Assembly: GCA_020696885.1 (NCBI GenBank)
Contig: JAJFMS010000276.1
Location: 1-5,737, forward strand
Source of the DNA: Armatimonadota bacterium
Lineage (GTDB): Bacteria; Armatimonadota; SYMT01
Direction of reading: 5' to 3'
DNA length: 5,737 bases
Shown: positions 5,624 to 5,737 of the stretch, one piece after another
How positions within the stretch are numbered: position 1 is the stretch's first letter
Layout: each line of letters begins with the position of its first letter
Notes under the pieces: model-generated
Seen by the model: the letters and a program-made list of their open reading frames with translations, nothing else
What the model was told of the DNA's origin: nothing
The model's database searches: none
Translations under genes and position numbers: made by a program

Positions 5624-5737
5624 CTAGAGTTCTTCGCCAAGTTCGCGAAGGCGAGCAGCCAGGCGTTCGGCGCGCTCGTGCTCCGCGTCCGCCCGCTCGC
5701 GCTCCGCGTCGGCGCGCTGCAATTCGCTGCCGGCGCG
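5624..5737 (-). CDS. Probable Uma2-family (DUF820) protein, C-terminal coiled-coil tail (runs off the right edge)
   Basis: Reading the minus strand inward from the right edge gives 37 open codons ending in a TAG at 5626-5624. The peptide is an Ala/Arg/Glu heptad coiled coil (ELQRADAERERADAEHERAE) ending in RLAARLRELGEEL. That ending, ADAE/RAE heptads running into ERLAxRLRELG, is typical of the tail that follows the PD-(D/E)XK-like domain in many Uma2 proteins of planctomycetes, cyanobacteria and Chloroflexi. The nuclease-like domain itself lies outside the window, so the family call rests only on the tail. Other coiled-coil proteins could end similarly. It converges on the DUF1501 gene across a 163-bp spacer and is probably unrelated to it in function. 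Confidence 0.6.
   Translation of the reverse strand, partial: RAGSELQRADAERERADAEHERAERLAARLRELGEEL
5672..5713 (-). repeat. Two 21-bp tandem units encoding coiled-coil heptads
   Basis: The blocks 5672-5692 and 5693-5713 match at 18 of 21 positions. Each encodes one seven-residue turn of the heptad (ADAEHER and RADAERE registers). This is the kind of in-frame repeat that lets such tails lengthen or shorten by slippage in multiples of one heptad; more copies may lie beyond the window edge. Confidence 0.6.

Noticed and set aside
5672..5713. Independent tandem repeat locus at the right edge
   Set aside because: The 21-bp units are explained by coiled-coil heptads in the minus-strand reading frame.

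Overview
The window is GC-rich bacterial DNA built around a two-gene + strand cassette. The first gene encodes a very large exported c-type cytochrome-like protein with PSCyt1, PSCyt2 (DUF1549) and PSD1 (DUF1553) domains. The second encodes a Tat-exported DUF1501 protein of the alkaline phosphatase/sulfatase-like fold. This pairing is the hallmark 'planctomycete cytochrome' cassette, greatly expanded in Planctomycetota and also found in Verrucomicrobiota, Acidobacteriota, Gemmatimonadota and related soil and aquatic lineages. A planctomycete-like organism is the best guess, but the window alone cannot fix the phylum. The Uma2-type protein tail at the right edge fits the same group of large, repeat-rich genomes.

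Layout, left to right: (1) 1-225, minus strand, the N-terminal part of a small LuxR/GerE-type DNA-binding protein running off the left edge. (2) 226-539, a divergent intergenic region with a consensus TATAAT (474-479), a perfect 14-bp palindrome over the -35 position (446-459), and a GAGGG ribosome-binding site in front of a possible GTG start at 498. (3) 540-3917, the PSCyt1-PSCyt2-PSD1 gene, which carries a LamG-like domain placed inside the C-terminal PSD1 region. (4) 3918-4017, a 100-bp spacer almost filled by repeats. (5) 4018-5460, the DUF1501 gene. (6) 5461-5623, a spacer with a weak hairpin and an imperfect inverted repeat of AGGAT-type units. (7) 5624-5737, minus strand, the coiled-coil C-terminus of a probable Uma2-family protein running off the right edge.

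How the genes probably work together: the cytochrome-like protein should be exported by Sec and matured with haem outside the cytoplasm (two CxxCH motifs). The DUF1501 protein carries a twin-arginine signal, so it should be exported folded. The biochemical role of the pair is not established. The LamG-like domain suggests binding of an extracellular polymer, consistent with proposals linking these genes to complex polysaccharide use.

The most unusual feature is repeat colonisation of this locus. Two low-complexity repeats of intergenic type sit in frame inside the cytochrome gene (1258-1292 and 2458-2530), at interdomain or loop positions. The first has a near-identical inverted copy in the spacer directly after the same gene (3930-3962), next to a REP-like 19-bp palindrome. 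No complete new defence or mobile system was found.
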